This document shows positions 1 to 8,248 of a stretch of DNA of 64,000 bases, in pieces. The stretch comes from Actinomycetes bacterium. Its GTDB lineage: Bacteria; Actinomycetota; Acidimicrobiia; Acidimicrobiales; Ilumatobacteraceae. Under the pieces are notes generated by a model. That model saw only the letters and a program-made list of their open reading frames with translations, made no database searches and was not told where the DNA came from. The DNA lies in assembly GCA_021414085.1 (NCBI GenBank), contig JAIOPC010000011.1, forward strand, positions 192,914 through 256,913, written 5' to 3'. The first letter of the stretch is position 1, and every line of letters starts with the position of its first letter. The translations under genes and the position numbers were made by a program.

Positions 1-1195
1 TGCGATGTGCTGACCCTTCACCATCAGCGGCGACAACGACTCGAAAGCCGTCGGCCAGCAACGCACTCAATCGGTGAGCAAACTCTTCACCTTCGCCAAC
101 GACCGGTCCCCACCCGCTGGCATTGACGACCGATGAGTCGGGCGTCTCGGGCACCGAACTGATCGTCCACATCGCTTGCCCACTCGCGAGCAAGCGGTCG
201 GTCTCGGCGTGCAGGCGCGGGAACGTGCGGTTCGGGTCGCGTGCCCACGTGCTCGCGAGCGCGCGTGCCAAGTCGTCCTCCTCCGCGAGCAAGTCGTTGG
301 CGCGATCGCGCATGCGCCGCGGCTCAACTAGTGCCACCTTGGCGGTGCTCGGCAGCACGTCGGTCAGCAGCTTCTCTTCCTCCAACAACCAGGGCAGCCA
401 GCTCTCCATGCCGTCGAACAGCGTTCCCTCGGCGATGCGCTCCCACTGCTCGCGCCCCCACGGTTCGGTCGCCACCAACTTGGCGGCGTGAGCTCGCACT
501 TCCGGCGACGGAATCAGTTCGCGCGCCGGGAACACGAACGCCTCGGCAAGCTCGTTCGTGCTGCGTTGGTCGTTGACCGCAAATTCCGTGAGGCGATCGA
601 CCTCGTCGCCCCACAGATCGATGCGGATCGGCGAGTCGGCAGTTGATGGATAGATGTCGATGATTGCGCCGCGTTGGGCGAACTCGCCACGGTGCTCAAC
701 CAACGCCTCGCGCCGATATCCGAATCGCACTAAGTCGGCGAGCAATGCATCGAGGTCGAGTGTCGAGCCTTTGCGCAGGTGGATCGGCTCGACCGTTGTC
801 GCGCCCGGGCCAAGCCGTTGCAACAACGCGCGCACTCCCGAGACGATGATCGCCGGGCAGCGATCGGGCGAACGCAGCCGCCACAACACCTGCAGCCGGT
901 GGCCCATCGTCTCGACGCTCGGGCTGACGCGCTCAAAGGGCAACGTCTCCCACGCCGGAAACAGCTCGACCTCGCCAGGCGGCATGTATTGCACGAGGTC
1001 GTCGAACAGTTGCCCCGCATCGGTGCCCGTGGGGCACGCGACCACCAACGGACGACGCTCGCTGAGCTGCGCGAGGGCGGCGACAGCGATTGCACGCGCC
1101 GACTCCGGAACTGCAACGAACCCGCTGGGATCACCCAACGCCTGCACAAGTGCCGGGTCGTCGCGGAGCAGGCGGGGAAGCGACGCGAGCGACAT
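1..1195 (-). CDS. mfd: Transcription-repair coupling factor Mfd, N-terminal part (cut by window edge)
   Basis: Mfd removes RNA polymerase stalled at DNA lesions and recruits UvrA. This reading frame runs off the left edge, so the ORF track misses it. My translation from the ATG at 1195 gives about 398 residues that open with MSLASLPRLLRDDP. They contain the UvrB-like region: 'FPAWETLPFERVSPS', then 'RHRGEFAQRGAIIDIYP'-type sequence (read as EHRGEFAQRGAIIDIYP), then 'IRIDLWGDEVDRLTEF'. This is the UvrB-homology and damage-coupling half. The helicase motifs lie outside the window. It is adjacent to pth/rplY, the usual actinobacterial order. The several ORFs the track lists here on both strands are shadows. 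Confidence 0.93.
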   Translation of the reverse strand, partial: MSLASLPRLLRDDPALVQALGDPSGFVAVPESARAIAVAALAQLSERRPLVVACPTGTDAGQLFDDLVQYMPPGEVELFPAWETLPFERVSPSVETMGHRLQVLWRLRSPDRCPAIIVSGVRALLQRLGPGATTVEPIHLRKGSTLDLDALLADLVRFGYRREALVEHRGEFAQRGAIIDIYPSTADSPIRIDLWGDEVDRLTEFAVNDQRSTNELAEAFVFPARELIPSPEVRAHAAKLVATEPWGREQWERIAEGTLFDGMESWLPWLLEEEKLLTDVLPSTAKVALVEPRRMRDRANDLLAEEDDLARALASTWARDPNRTFPRLHAETDRLLASGQAMWTISSVPETPDSSVVNASGWGPVVGEGEEFAHRLSALLADGFRVVVAADGEGSAHR

Positions 1196-1261
1196 GAGCA
1201 ACCGAGGGTAGCGGCGCGATTGAGTACTGATCGGGGTGGCCGCTGAGTACCTGCCGCCGCA

Positions 1262-3157
1262 ATGATGGCAGCCATGCGTGGATTGCTCAGCGGCCTCGTT
1301 GCCGTCTCGTTGTTAGTTGCGTGCGGTCAGGACGATTCGGCGACCGAGACGTCGCCGGTGGTCACCGAGGCCGCCGACACGGAGGTTGTTGCCGCGGTTG
1401 ATCCCGTGGAAGAGCTCCTCGATGCGGAAGGCCGGCTGCCCTTTGAGGCGGCACTTGGGCTGTTCTCGACCTACTTCACGGAACTGCCGGATGTCGCCGC
1501 GGTCGATGTCGCGGGAGACTTGCACGAATCGACCACCGTGCTGCGCGTGCTGCTGGCCGACCAGGCGCTGTTGACTGCCGCGCAGTTGGCGGTCATCGAG
1601 GAAACGCTTGGCCCGGTGGGCGCTCCGTTGGACGAACTGCTCGAGGGTGCCGGCGCGCGCGCCGGAATTGCCCGCGATCAGTTCCTGCGTGATGCAGCGG
1701 CTCAGTTGCGTGAGGCGGAGACGTTTTTTGCACGTGAACTCGGTCGCAGCTTGCCATTCACGGTCCGCGTTGTTGCGCTGGCTGAGGTCGACGGAGCGGT
1801 TCGGCGGTTCCCAGCAGGTGTCCTCGCGGATGCGACCCTGCGCGAGGTTGATGGACGGTCGGTGTGCTCCATCCGACTGAACAGCACGGCGGTGAAACCT
1901 TTCCTGTTGCGCGAGACGGCCGCCCATGAGATGTTCCACTGTTTCCAGTACGCCGTCGATGACGGCCGCGGACCAGCATGGGTGGTCGAGGGTTCCGCCG
2001 AGTGGGCGGGTGCGAAGTTCGCCGGTGGTACCTCGGTCTCGGATGGTTGGGCCGAGCGCTGGGTCACGACGCCGAATCGGGCGATCACCCGGCGCAGCTA
2101 CGACGCGATGGGCCTGTTCGTGCTCGGCGAAGAAGTCGGCGTGCCGATGTTCGGCTACATCGATCGGCTGCTCGCCACTCCCACGATCGCAACCGTGCGC
2201 GGCGCAGTCGGCACCGAGCTAGATGTGCAGTGGGGACTGAGCTACGCGGGTCAAGGCGATTGGGGGGCCGCTTACGCGATCAGCACGACGCCGTTCAGTG
2301 GGTCGGGCCCGGCGCGACAGCTGATTCGAGGGCGGGTAAACGCTGGGCCGGCGGTGTTTCCGTTGCCACCTGGCGACCGCCAGTCGGGTGCCCAGGCGTA
2401 TTCGCTCGCGGTTGAGGGAGACGTGTTGATAGTCAGCGGCAATGGTTTTGGTGGGCTGCGTTTCGACAACGGCCAAGAGCTGCGCTTTGCTGGCGGCTTC
2501 GCTGGCGACTTCTGCCTGCTGCCGGAAGGTTGTGTGTGCCCCGACGGCCGCAATGTAGGCGGCGGTGGGCGCACAATCACAGCCGCAGGTAGCCGTTCGC
2601 TGTTTGTCGGTTGGGGGCCGTCGCCCGATCTCACACCGCAGTTGGAAATGCAAACGCTCGATCAGTGGTGCACAGGCGAGTCGGCACTTCCCAACAACGG
2701 CGACCCATGCATGGTTGGCGAGTGGACCTCGACCTCAATGACCACTCCTGCGGTCAACGGCTCGCCGGCGCTGCAGGGAGGCAGCGGCATCTTGGTTGTA
2801 TTCCGTGCCGATTCGACGTTTAGCGTCAACTTCGACAACATGACGCCGCTCGTCGGCGAGATCTCCGAGAAGCTTTCGGTCGAACTCTTCTATTCGGGCG
2901 CCACGGTCGGCACGTGGTCGGTCGATGCTGACGGGCAGTACGTCGGCGGCGGCGACTCGTCGAGCGTGCGCATCAAGAGCCAGCTCGATGGGCAGGTGAT
3001 CCTCGACAGTTCGCTCGCCGAACTGGCCGGCGCCAGCACGTCAACGGATACTCCGCCGGGGACCTACCGAGTGGCGGACTGCTCTGCCACGGCGCTCACG
3101 CTCACCACCGGTTCCACCGGCGGCCAGGCAGCAATGATCTTCCAGCGAACTGGGTGA
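1262..3157 (+). CDS. Secreted lipoprotein with HExxH zinc-peptidase-like motif
   Basis: A 631-residue protein (627 if the later ATG at 1274 is used) with a lipoprotein signal: hydrophobic 'LLSGLVAVSLLVACG', with the lipidated Cys after LLVA. Near residue 220 it has 'AAHEMFHCFQYAVDDG', an HExxH motif. About 25 residues later comes 'WVVEGSAEWAGAKF', whose Glu could be the third zinc ligand as in gluzincin peptidases. The C-terminal half is Gly/Ser/Thr rich with scattered Cys (CLLPEGCVCPDG), suggesting beta-rich extracellular domains. I do not recognise a named family. Peptidase activity is inferred from the motif pair only. It is divergent from mfd and its stop codon directly abuts the pth stop codon on the other strand. 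Confidence 0.8.
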   Translation: MMAAMRGLLSGLVAVSLLVACGQDDSATETSPVVTEAADTEVVAAVDPVEELLDAEGRLPFEAALGLFSTYFTELPDVAAVDVAGDLHESTTVLRVLLADQALLTAAQLAVIEETLGPVGAPLDELLEGAGARAGIARDQFLRDAAAQLREAETFFARELGRSLPFTVRVVALAEVDGAVRRFPAGVLADATLREVDGRSVCSIRLNSTAVKPFLLRETAAHEMFHCFQYAVDDGRGPAWVVEGSAEWAGAKFAGGTSVSDGWAERWVTTPNRAITRRSYDAMGLFVLGEEVGVPMFGYIDRLLATPTIATVRGAVGTELDVQWGLSYAGQGDWGAAYAISTTPFSGSGPARQLIRGRVNAGPAVFPLPPGDRQSGAQAYSLAVEGDVLIVSGNGFGGLRFDNGQELRFAGGFAGDFCLLPEGCVCPDGRNVGGGGRTITAAGSRSLFVGWGPSPDLTPQLEMQTLDQWCTGESALPNNGDPCMVGEWTSTSMTTPAVNGSPALQGGSGILVVFRADSTFSVNFDNMTPLVGEISEKLSVELFYSGATVGTWSVDADGQYVGGGDSSSVRIKSQLDGQVILDSSLAELAGASTSTDTPPGTYRVADCSATALTLTTGSTGGQAAMIFQRTG

Positions 3158-3733
3158 CTACGCCAGGCCGTTGAACGCGGTCATCGCAGCGAGCGGTCCG
3201 TCGCGCAGCACTGCTTCGACAGCATCGGCAGCACGCTCGACCATCACGTCGAGGATCTTGCGCTCGGCCTTAGGCACGCGCGACAACACGTGATCGACGC
3301 CGCGTTCCTTGCTGCTCGGCTTGCCGATCCCGATGCGCACGCGCAAGTAATCCTGCGTGTGCAGGTGTTGCGTGATGCTGCGCAGACCGTTGTTGCCCGC
3401 CAACCCGCCACCCGCTTTCACCTTCAGGCCACCCACGGGTAGATCAAGTTCGTCGTGGACGATGATCAGCTTCGCCGGGTCGACGATTCGGTGACGGCGC
3501 ATCAAGGCGCCAACGGCTTGACCGCTCTCGTTCATGTACGTGGTCGGAAATGCCAGCACGACTCGCTTGTCGGCGATTGTGGTCTCCGCGACTAACGCTT
3601 TGTCGCGGCCCGCCTTCAGCGCGACGCCGTGGCGCTTGGCAAGCAAGGCGACGGCTTCTTCGCCGACGTTGTGGCGCGTACCGGCGTATTCCTTACCCGG
3701 ATTGCCCAAGCCAATGATGATCGCGTCGATCAC
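3158..3733 (-). CDS. pth: Peptidyl-tRNA hydrolase
   Basis: Pth cleaves peptidyl-tRNA released by drop-off and recycles tRNA in the cytoplasm. Family signatures are clear: 'IIIGLGNPGKEYAGTRHNVGEE' region with the catalytic His in TRHN and the Asn in GLGNPG, 'IVHDELDLPVG' with the catalytic Asp, and 'GGGLAGNNGLRSI'. I start it at the GTG at 3733 (VIDAIIIGLGNPG), giving 191 aa, the usual length. The track ORF from 3778 adds 15 residues that overlap rplY and do not look like Pth. It lies 13 nt downstream of rplY, so the two are probably co-transcribed. Confidence 0.96.
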   Translation of the reverse strand: MIDAIIIGLGNPGKEYAGTRHNVGEEAVALLAKRHGVALKAGRDKALVAETTIADKRVVLAFPTTYMNESGQAVGALMRRHRIVDPAKLIIVHDELDLPVGGLKVKAGGGLAGNNGLRSITQHLHTQDYLRVRIGIGKPSSKERGVDHVLSRVPKAERKILDVMVERAADAVEAVLRDGPLAAMTAFNGLA

Positions 3734-3746
3734 GTCGACGCCTAGA

Positions 3747-4397
3747 TCACTCGCTGCTGTTGGGGGCCTCGGCGCCACCGGCTGCGGCGTCGCCAGCGGC
3801 GTCGGCAGCAGGTGCGGCTTCGGTTGCGGCGGCTTCGGCAGCTGAGGTGACGAGCACCGTGACGATCGGCATTTCGGGGTCGCCCAACGGAGTGACGCCC
3901 TTGGGCATCGTGAGATCCGAAAGACGGATCACATCGTGCGGGTGCATGTGGCTGATGTCGACATCGAACGAGTTCGGCATGTCGGTAGGGGTGCAGCTGA
4001 CTTCGATGTGATCGACGGCCTTGTCGACCAAACCACCTTCGGCGATGACAGCCTTCGCTTCGCCGACGAGGTGCAGCGGAACGCTGACCGTGATTTCCTC
4101 GTTCATGTTGACCTGCAAGAAGTCGATGTGGCTGACCGCACGCTTGATCGGGTGGCGCTGCATCTCCTTCACGACGGCGGGGTAGCTCTTGCCATCGACC
4201 TGCAGCGCGAGCACGGTGTTGGAGCCGGCGGGACCGCTGAGCGCGAGGCGCAGCTCGCGGCGCTCGACGGTGACGCTGAGCGGGCTCATGCCCTGGCCGT
4301 ACAACACGCCCGGGATGTGCCCTTCGGCGCGCAGCCGACGTGCGGCGGGCGAACCCGTCGTGGAGCGGAGCTGAGCAACAAGTTTGGTTTCGGACAT
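3747..4397 (-). CDS. rplY: 50S ribosomal protein L25/general stress protein Ctc
   Basis: This is the 5S rRNA-binding protein of the large subunit, long (Ctc/TL5) form. At 216 aa, the N-terminal 95 residues form the L25 beta-barrel ('LRAEGHIPGVLYGQG', 'HIDFLQVNMNEEITVSVPLH'). The C-terminal TL5 domain contains 'EVSCTPTDMPNSFDVDIS' and ends in a low-complexity Ala/Glu tail (AAEAAATEAAPAADAAG). The ATG at 4397 is preceded by a GAGG Shine-Dalgarno. The gene sits between prs and pth, as is common in actinobacteria. Confidence 0.95.
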   Translation of the reverse strand: MSETKLVAQLRSTTGSPAARRLRAEGHIPGVLYGQGMSPLSVTVERRELRLALSGPAGSNTVLALQVDGKSYPAVVKEMQRHPIKRAVSHIDFLQVNMNEEITVSVPLHLVGEAKAVIAEGGLVDKAVDHIEVSCTPTDMPNSFDVDISHMHPHDVIRLSDLTMPKGVTPLGDPEMPIVTVLVTSAAEAAATEAAPAADAAGDAAAGGAEAPNSSE

Positions 4398-4465
4398 GCG
4401 GGCCTCAATCAGAGCGTGACAGAACGGCTTGAAATCGTACCCGCCAAGACCCCCGAACGGCTATT

Positions 4466-5218
4466 TCAGCTCCACCGAATACGAACATTGGCACCTAGGT
4501 CGGTGAACAGGCTGGTGTCGCCCTTGACCGCCGAATCGTCGAGCCCTGGTCGATTCCACAGGGCCATGAAGATGTTGCTGGCAGAGCCTTTGACGGTGCA
4601 GTCCGCCTTGCGGGCCCTGCGTTCGGTGACGATTGGTCCGCCGCTGATGGTGACAGTCCAACGCTGCTCGGTGTCGGTCGGCGCGATCCCGATGGATTGC
4701 GGGGTGTCCCGGTGCACGGCTCCATTGCCGCGAGTAATGAAACCGGTCAGGTATTCGTCGATGCCCTCGGCAGCGACGTTTGGTGGTACTGGAGTGCAGC
4801 GCCCGACTGCAGACTCGGCATCGACGCGATGGATGCACAGTTCCATTGCCTGCCGACGAGCCCAGATCAACAGACGCGGCATTCCAGGATCGCGCAGGAA
4901 CATGTCGTATTCGACCGACTCGTCGGCGGTGGCGAGCGTGTCGATCAGCCTGGCAACGCCATCACGAAACCATCCGACCGTCTTCGCGTCGGTGGGCAAC
5001 GGACCGCGCGTGTCGTTTGGGACCTTCGCCAAACTTGTGTACCGCCCGGCCACCACCGCCGTCGCAAAGCGATGAACCTCGCCCGTGTGGTGGATGAGTT
5101 TGCGAATGTTCCACCGCGGGCAGGTCGGCGTCTTGGCGTCGAGTCCCGCCTCTTCGGCGACAGCGGCCATGCGCGCCGCTTCGCTCGCAATCACTGCCAA
5201 ATACGCTTCAAGCTCCAC
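4466..5218 (-). CDS. Maleylpyruvate isomerase-family mycothiol-dependent enzyme
   Basis: A DinB/MDMPI-type protein of 250 aa. The N-terminal four-helix bundle carries the metal-binding pattern 'KLIHHTGEVHRFA' (His near residue 45 and HxxxH), followed by 'WARRQAMELCIHRVDAE', where the third His lies. The C-terminal half ('RRARKADCTVKGSASNIFMALWNR') matches the C-terminal domain of this family, whose characterised members use mycothiol as thiol cofactor. The substrate is unknown. The start is taken as the GTG at 5218 (VELEAYLAVIAS), which is preceded by TGAGGGC. The track start at 5272 would overlap the vapBC operator and adds 18 unrelated residues. Confidence 0.85.
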   Translation of the reverse strand: MELEAYLAVIASEAARMAAVAEEAGLDAKTPTCPRWNIRKLIHHTGEVHRFATAVVAGRYTSLAKVPNDTRGPLPTDAKTVGWFRDGVARLIDTLATADESVEYDMFLRDPGMPRLLIWARRQAMELCIHRVDAESAVGRCTPVPPNVAAEGIDEYLTGFITRGNGAVHRDTPQSIGIAPTDTEQRWTVTISGGPIVTERRARKADCTVKGSASNIFMALWNRPGLDDSAVKGDTSLFTDLGANVRIRWS

Positions 5219-5254
5219 GCCCTCATTTTGGCAGGAATAGGCGTGGCGGTGGAA

Positions 5255-5282
5255 TGGCGCTACTGGCGCCAAAATGGCGCCA
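5255..5282. promoter_or_regulatory. Triple-palindrome operator upstream of vapBC
   Basis: Three spaced copies of an 8-nt box lie just upstream of the antitoxin: TGGCGCTA at 5255, then perfect self-palindromes TGGCGCCA at 5264 and 5275. The perfect copies are 11 bp apart centre to centre, about one helical turn, and end 19 nt before the antitoxin ATG. This is the expected layout for autoregulation by a ribbon-helix-helix VapB/VapC complex. Binding is inferred. Confidence 0.6.
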
Positions 5283-5301
5283 CGCCGAGAGCGTCATCGC
5301 C

Positions 5302-5532
5302 ATGCCAACAATTCAAGTGAAGGGCGTACCCGCTGATGTTCACGCCGCGCTCCATCGGCGAGCGGCCGCGGCCGGGCAATCATTGCAAGAGTTCGTACTC
5401 GGCCGCTTGCGCGACGAGGTTCAGCGCCCGACGCTTGATGAGTTGTTTGAACGAATTGGACATCGCTCGGGCGGGAAGATCGGGTTCAAAGCCGCGGCAC
5501 GAGCTGTTCGAGCCGATCGCGATTCGCGTTGA
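5302..5532 (+). CDS. VapB/FitA-type ribbon-helix-helix antitoxin
   Basis: A 76-residue antitoxin starting at the ATG at 5302 ('MPTIQVKGVPADVHAAL'), not at the longer track start at 5254, which would run through the operator boxes. The N-terminal 40 residues match the FitA/VapB RHH fold: beta strand TIQVKGV, helix VHAALHRRAAAAG, helix SLQEFVLGRLRDEV. The C-terminal tail ('ELFERIGHRSGGKIGF') is the likely toxin-neutralising arm. It overlaps the downstream toxin gene by four bases (TTGA), indicating translational coupling. It probably represses its own promoter through the TGGCGCCA boxes. Confidence 0.88.
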   Translation: MPTIQVKGVPADVHAALHRRAAAAGQSLQEFVLGRLRDEVQRPTLDELFERIGHRSGGKIGFKAAARAVRADRDSR

Positions 5533-5921
5533 TCGTTGTGGATGCGAGCTTCCTCGTCAACGTGCTTGGCGACGATGGCGAGGATGGTCGTCGCGCACGC
5601 GATCGCCTAGGCGGGGAGAATCTCGTCGCGCCCGAACTCGTCGATCTGGAAGTCGCTTCCACCCTTCGCAAGTTTTGTGCAGCGAAGTCGCTGGGCGCTC
5701 AGCGAGCCAGCCAGGCCTTGATGGATTTACGCGATCTGCGCATGGATCGAATTCCGCATCGCGAGCTCATCGACCGTTGCTGGGAGTTGCGCAACAGCGT
5801 GTCGATCTACGACGCGTCGTACATCGCGGTTGCCGAACTCTTCGGTGCCGTGCTCTTGACCGTTGACAGTCGCCTGGCACGGGCGCCCGGCGCCCGCTGT
5901 GCGATCGAGGTTTTCAGCTAG
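5529..5921 (+). CDS. VapC PIN-domain toxin ribonuclease
   Basis: A 130-aa PIN-domain protein, the partner of the preceding antitoxin. VapC toxins are Mg-dependent RNases that cut tRNA or rRNA and arrest translation. PIN acidic residues are visible: 'IVVDASFLVNVLGDD' (first Asp), 'PELVDLEVASTLRK' (Glu), 'SIYDASYIAVAELFGA' (Asp) and 'LLTVDSRLAR' (last Asp). All catalytic positions are intact, so the toxin should be active. The start is TTG at 5529, overlapping the antitoxin stop by 4 nt. Confidence 0.9.
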   Translation: MIVVDASFLVNVLGDDGEDGRRARDRLGGENLVAPELVDLEVASTLRKFCAAKSLGAQRASQALMDLRDLRMDRIPHRELIDRCWELRNSVSIYDASYIAVAELFGAVLLTVDSRLARAPGARCAIEVFS

Positions 5922-5927
5922 CCGCGA

Positions 5928-6947
5928 TTACGACTGGTTTTCGCCGCCGAAGATTTCGCTGACGCTGGTGTCGTCGAATACCGCGCTGAGCGCGTCGGCA
6001 ATCAGCGGCGCAATCGATAGCACCTCGATCTTGTCGATCTGCTTCTCTTCCGACAGCGGCAGGGTGTTGGTGACGACGACTCTGCTGATCACCGAGTTCT
6101 TCAGGCGATCGATCGCCGGGCCGCTGAGCACTGCGTGCGTCGCCATTGCCCACACCTCGGTTGCGCCGCGAGCCATCATCACGTCGGCTGCGGAACAGAT
6201 CGTGCCGCCGCTGTCGATCATGTCGTCGATCACGATGCACAGCCGTCCCTCGACGTCGCCCATCACCTCTTTGGCCTCGGCGACATTGGCAGTGCCCTTG
6301 GGTCGCCGCTTGTAGATGAACGCGAGATCGGCCCCCATGTCGCCGAGGTGTTGCGACATGCGTTCGGCCACCTTGATGCGGCCGGCGTCGGGGGCCACGA
6401 TGACCGGTGCGCCGCCCTGTGCGTTCTTGCGCACGTAGTTCTCGAGCACTGGCATTGCGGTGAGGTGATCGACGGGCCCCTCGAAGAAGCCCTGGATCTG
6501 GCCGCTGTGCAGATCGATGCTGACCATGCGCTTAGCGCCGGCGGCCTTGAACAAATCGGCGATGAGACGAGCGGTAATCGGCTCTCGCCCCTCGGCCTTG
6601 CGGTCTTGGCGGGCGTAGCCATAGAACGGGCATACGGCGGTGATGCGTTTTGCGGAAGCACGGAAGGCGGCATCGCACATGATCAGCTGTTCCATGATCG
6701 AGTCGTTGATGCTGCGTCCGTCGTAACCGCAATGCGTTTGCATGATGAACACGTCGCTGCCGCGAATGCTCTCGCCGAAGCGAACGCGAACCTCGCCGTT
6801 CGCGAACTGCACGGCGCCCGGATGCCCAAGTTCGATTCCGAGGTGTTCGGCCACTTCTTGCGCCAAAGCCGGATGGGTGCGCCCGGAATAGAGCGACATC
6901 CGCTTGGTGGTGACCTTCTCCATCGCGCTCCCGGAATCTGTGTTCAT
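5928..6947 (-). CDS. prs: Ribose-phosphate pyrophosphokinase
   Basis: Makes PRPP from ribose 5-phosphate and ATP for nucleotide, His and Trp synthesis. 339 aa with class I PRS signatures: 'SLYSGRTHPALAQEVAEHLG', the flexible-loop region 'YGYARQDRKAEGREPITARL', 'VIVAPDAGRIKVAERM' and the PRPP loop 'CIVIDDMIDSGGTICSAA'. The ATG at 6947 overlaps the glmU stop as ATGA. A second ATG at 6923 (MEKVTTKRMSLYSG) has a better Shine-Dalgarno (GGGAG) and could be the real start. It forms the glmU-prs-rplY-pth run typical of actinobacteria. Confidence 0.96.
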   Translation of the reverse strand: MNTDSGSAMEKVTTKRMSLYSGRTHPALAQEVAEHLGIELGHPGAVQFANGEVRVRFGESIRGSDVFIMQTHCGYDGRSINDSIMEQLIMCDAAFRASAKRITAVCPFYGYARQDRKAEGREPITARLIADLFKAAGAKRMVSIDLHSGQIQGFFEGPVDHLTAMPVLENYVRKNAQGGAPVIVAPDAGRIKVAERMSQHLGDMGADLAFIYKRRPKGTANVAEAKEVMGDVEGRLCIVIDDMIDSGGTICSAADVMMARGATEVWAMATHAVLSGPAIDRLKNSVISRVVVTNTLPLSEEKQIDKIEVLSIAPLIADALSAVFDDTSVSEIFGGENQS

Positions 6948-8053
6948 TCGACGGGTGCAGTGTAGAACGCGCCGGTTGTCGCGCCAGGCTTCACGGAGCT
7001 GCCCGACGGCAGAAATGCGTATGGCCCAACGTGCGCGGCCTCGCCGACCTCGCTCTCGCGACCGACCGTGTGCTCGACCGTGGCCTCACTGCCCACCGAG
7101 CAGTCGGTGAGGCGTGTGTCGGGGCCAATCTCGCAACCGTCGCCGACGACCGTGCTGCCCTGCAAGATGGTGCCTGGGTACAGCGTGACATCGCGTCCGA
7201 GCTTGACGGTCACATCGACGAACGTCTGTCGCGGGTCGAGCATTGTGACGCCGTTGAGCAGCCAGCGCCGGTTGGTGCGACTGCGCAATTCGCGCTCGGC
7301 CAGTGCCAACTGCCAGCGGTCGTTAACGCCCTGCGTTTCGGCCGCTGGGGCCTGCACGCAACCGATGCGGTGGCCCATCGTCGCCAAGGTCTTGATCACG
7401 TCGGTGAGGTAATACTCGCCCTGCTCGTTGTCGGGGCTGAGGTGCCGCAACGCCGGGCCGAGTAGGTCGCGGCGGAAGGCATACATGCTCGTGCACACCT
7501 CCTGGATGGCGCGCTCGTCCTCATCGGCATCGCGTTGCTCGACGATGCGCAAGACGCGGCCATCTCCGGTCTTGGAAGGTGCCCGCACGACTCGTCCGTA
7601 GCCGGTGGGGTCGTCGAGCACCGAAGTGATCAGCGTTGCCGCGTACTCGTTGGCGTTGTGGGCGGCCACCAATGTGTCGAGCGTGGCTGCTTGGAGCAGG
7701 GGAGTGTCGCCGGGGAGCACTACGACGGTCGAGGTGTCGTCGAGATCGTCATCGAGCCCGGCGCTGGGCAGCGCCGACAATCCCACCAGCGCGGCATCGC
7801 CGGTGCCGGCCTGCACGGTTTGCTCGACGAACGACACGTTCGCCCACGCCGGCGCCTGTTCCTGCACCTTCTTGGTGACCTGTTCGGCACCGTGGCCCAC
7901 GACCACGACCGTCCGCCAGGGTGTCACCTGCTCGAGGGCATGGATGACGTGCACCACCATCGGGCGACCGCAAATCATGTGCAGTGGCTTCGGGCGGGCG
8001 GACCGCATTCGCGAACCCTCGCCAGCCGCCAGGACAATCGCCGAAACTGTCAT
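6944..8053 (-). CDS. glmU: GlmU-type UDP-GlcNAc pyrophosphorylase with truncated acetyltransferase domain
   Basis: The N-terminal 230 residues are a nucleotidyltransferase of GlmU type: 'AIVLAAGEGSRMRSARPKPLH' core, 'VLPGDTPLLQAATLDTL' and 'GVNDRWQLALAERELR'. The left-handed beta-helix then begins ('GVTMLDPRQTFVDVTVKLG') but stops after 369 residues at 'GATTGAFYTAPVE'. Bifunctional GlmU is usually about 450-490 aa. The missing part holds the acetyltransferase active-site His and the acetyl-CoA site, and the usual RLRPG segment reads FLPSG. The stop overlaps prs as ATGA with no remnant downstream, so this looks like a fixed shortening rather than a fresh mutation. Acetylation of GlcN-1-P may come from another protein. 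Confidence 0.9.
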   Translation of the reverse strand: MTVSAIVLAAGEGSRMRSARPKPLHMICGRPMVVHVIHALEQVTPWRTVVVVGHGAEQVTKKVQEQAPAWANVSFVEQTVQAGTGDAALVGLSALPSAGLDDDLDDTSTVVVLPGDTPLLQAATLDTLVAAHNANEYAATLITSVLDDPTGYGRVVRAPSKTGDGRVLRIVEQRDADEDERAIQEVCTSMYAFRRDLLGPALRHLSPDNEQGEYYLTDVIKTLATMGHRIGCVQAPAAETQGVNDRWQLALAERELRSRTNRRWLLNGVTMLDPRQTFVDVTVKLGRDVTLYPGTILQGSTVVGDGCEIGPDTRLTDCSVGSEATVEHTVGRESEVGEAAHVGPYAFLPSGSSVKPGATTGAFYTAPVE

Positions 8054-8075
8054 GCTTGAAGTTCTAGCGCATCGG

Positions 8076-8146
8076 TTCCGGGGAGAGGGCTCGAACCCCT
8101 ATATGCGGGATCAAAACCCGCTGTCCTACCATTGAACGACCCCGGA
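8076..8146 (-). tRNA. tRNA-Gln (TTG anticodon)
   Basis: The minus strand folds as a cloverleaf. The acceptor stem pairs TCCGGGG with CCCCGGA. The anticodon stem is GCGGG/CCCGC with loop TTTTGAT, giving anticodon TTG (Gln, codon CAA). The T arm is AGGGG-TTCGAGC-CCTCT. The 3' CCA is not encoded (CC then G follows the discriminator). It lies just upstream of glmU on the same strand. Confidence 0.95.
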
Positions 8147-8248
8147 AGGATCGGTCAACGAGGCTAGCGCCGACCATTGCACCCGCGCTCGGCGTTTGGC
8201 AGTTGCCGTGTGGGTATGAGGTTGCGAGCCGATAGCGTCTCACGAGCT

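Noticed and set aside
3936-5075. 379-aa plus-strand ORF opposite rplY and the mycothiol enzyme
   Set aside because: Composition is that of an antisense shadow, and both genes on the other strand have clear family motifs.
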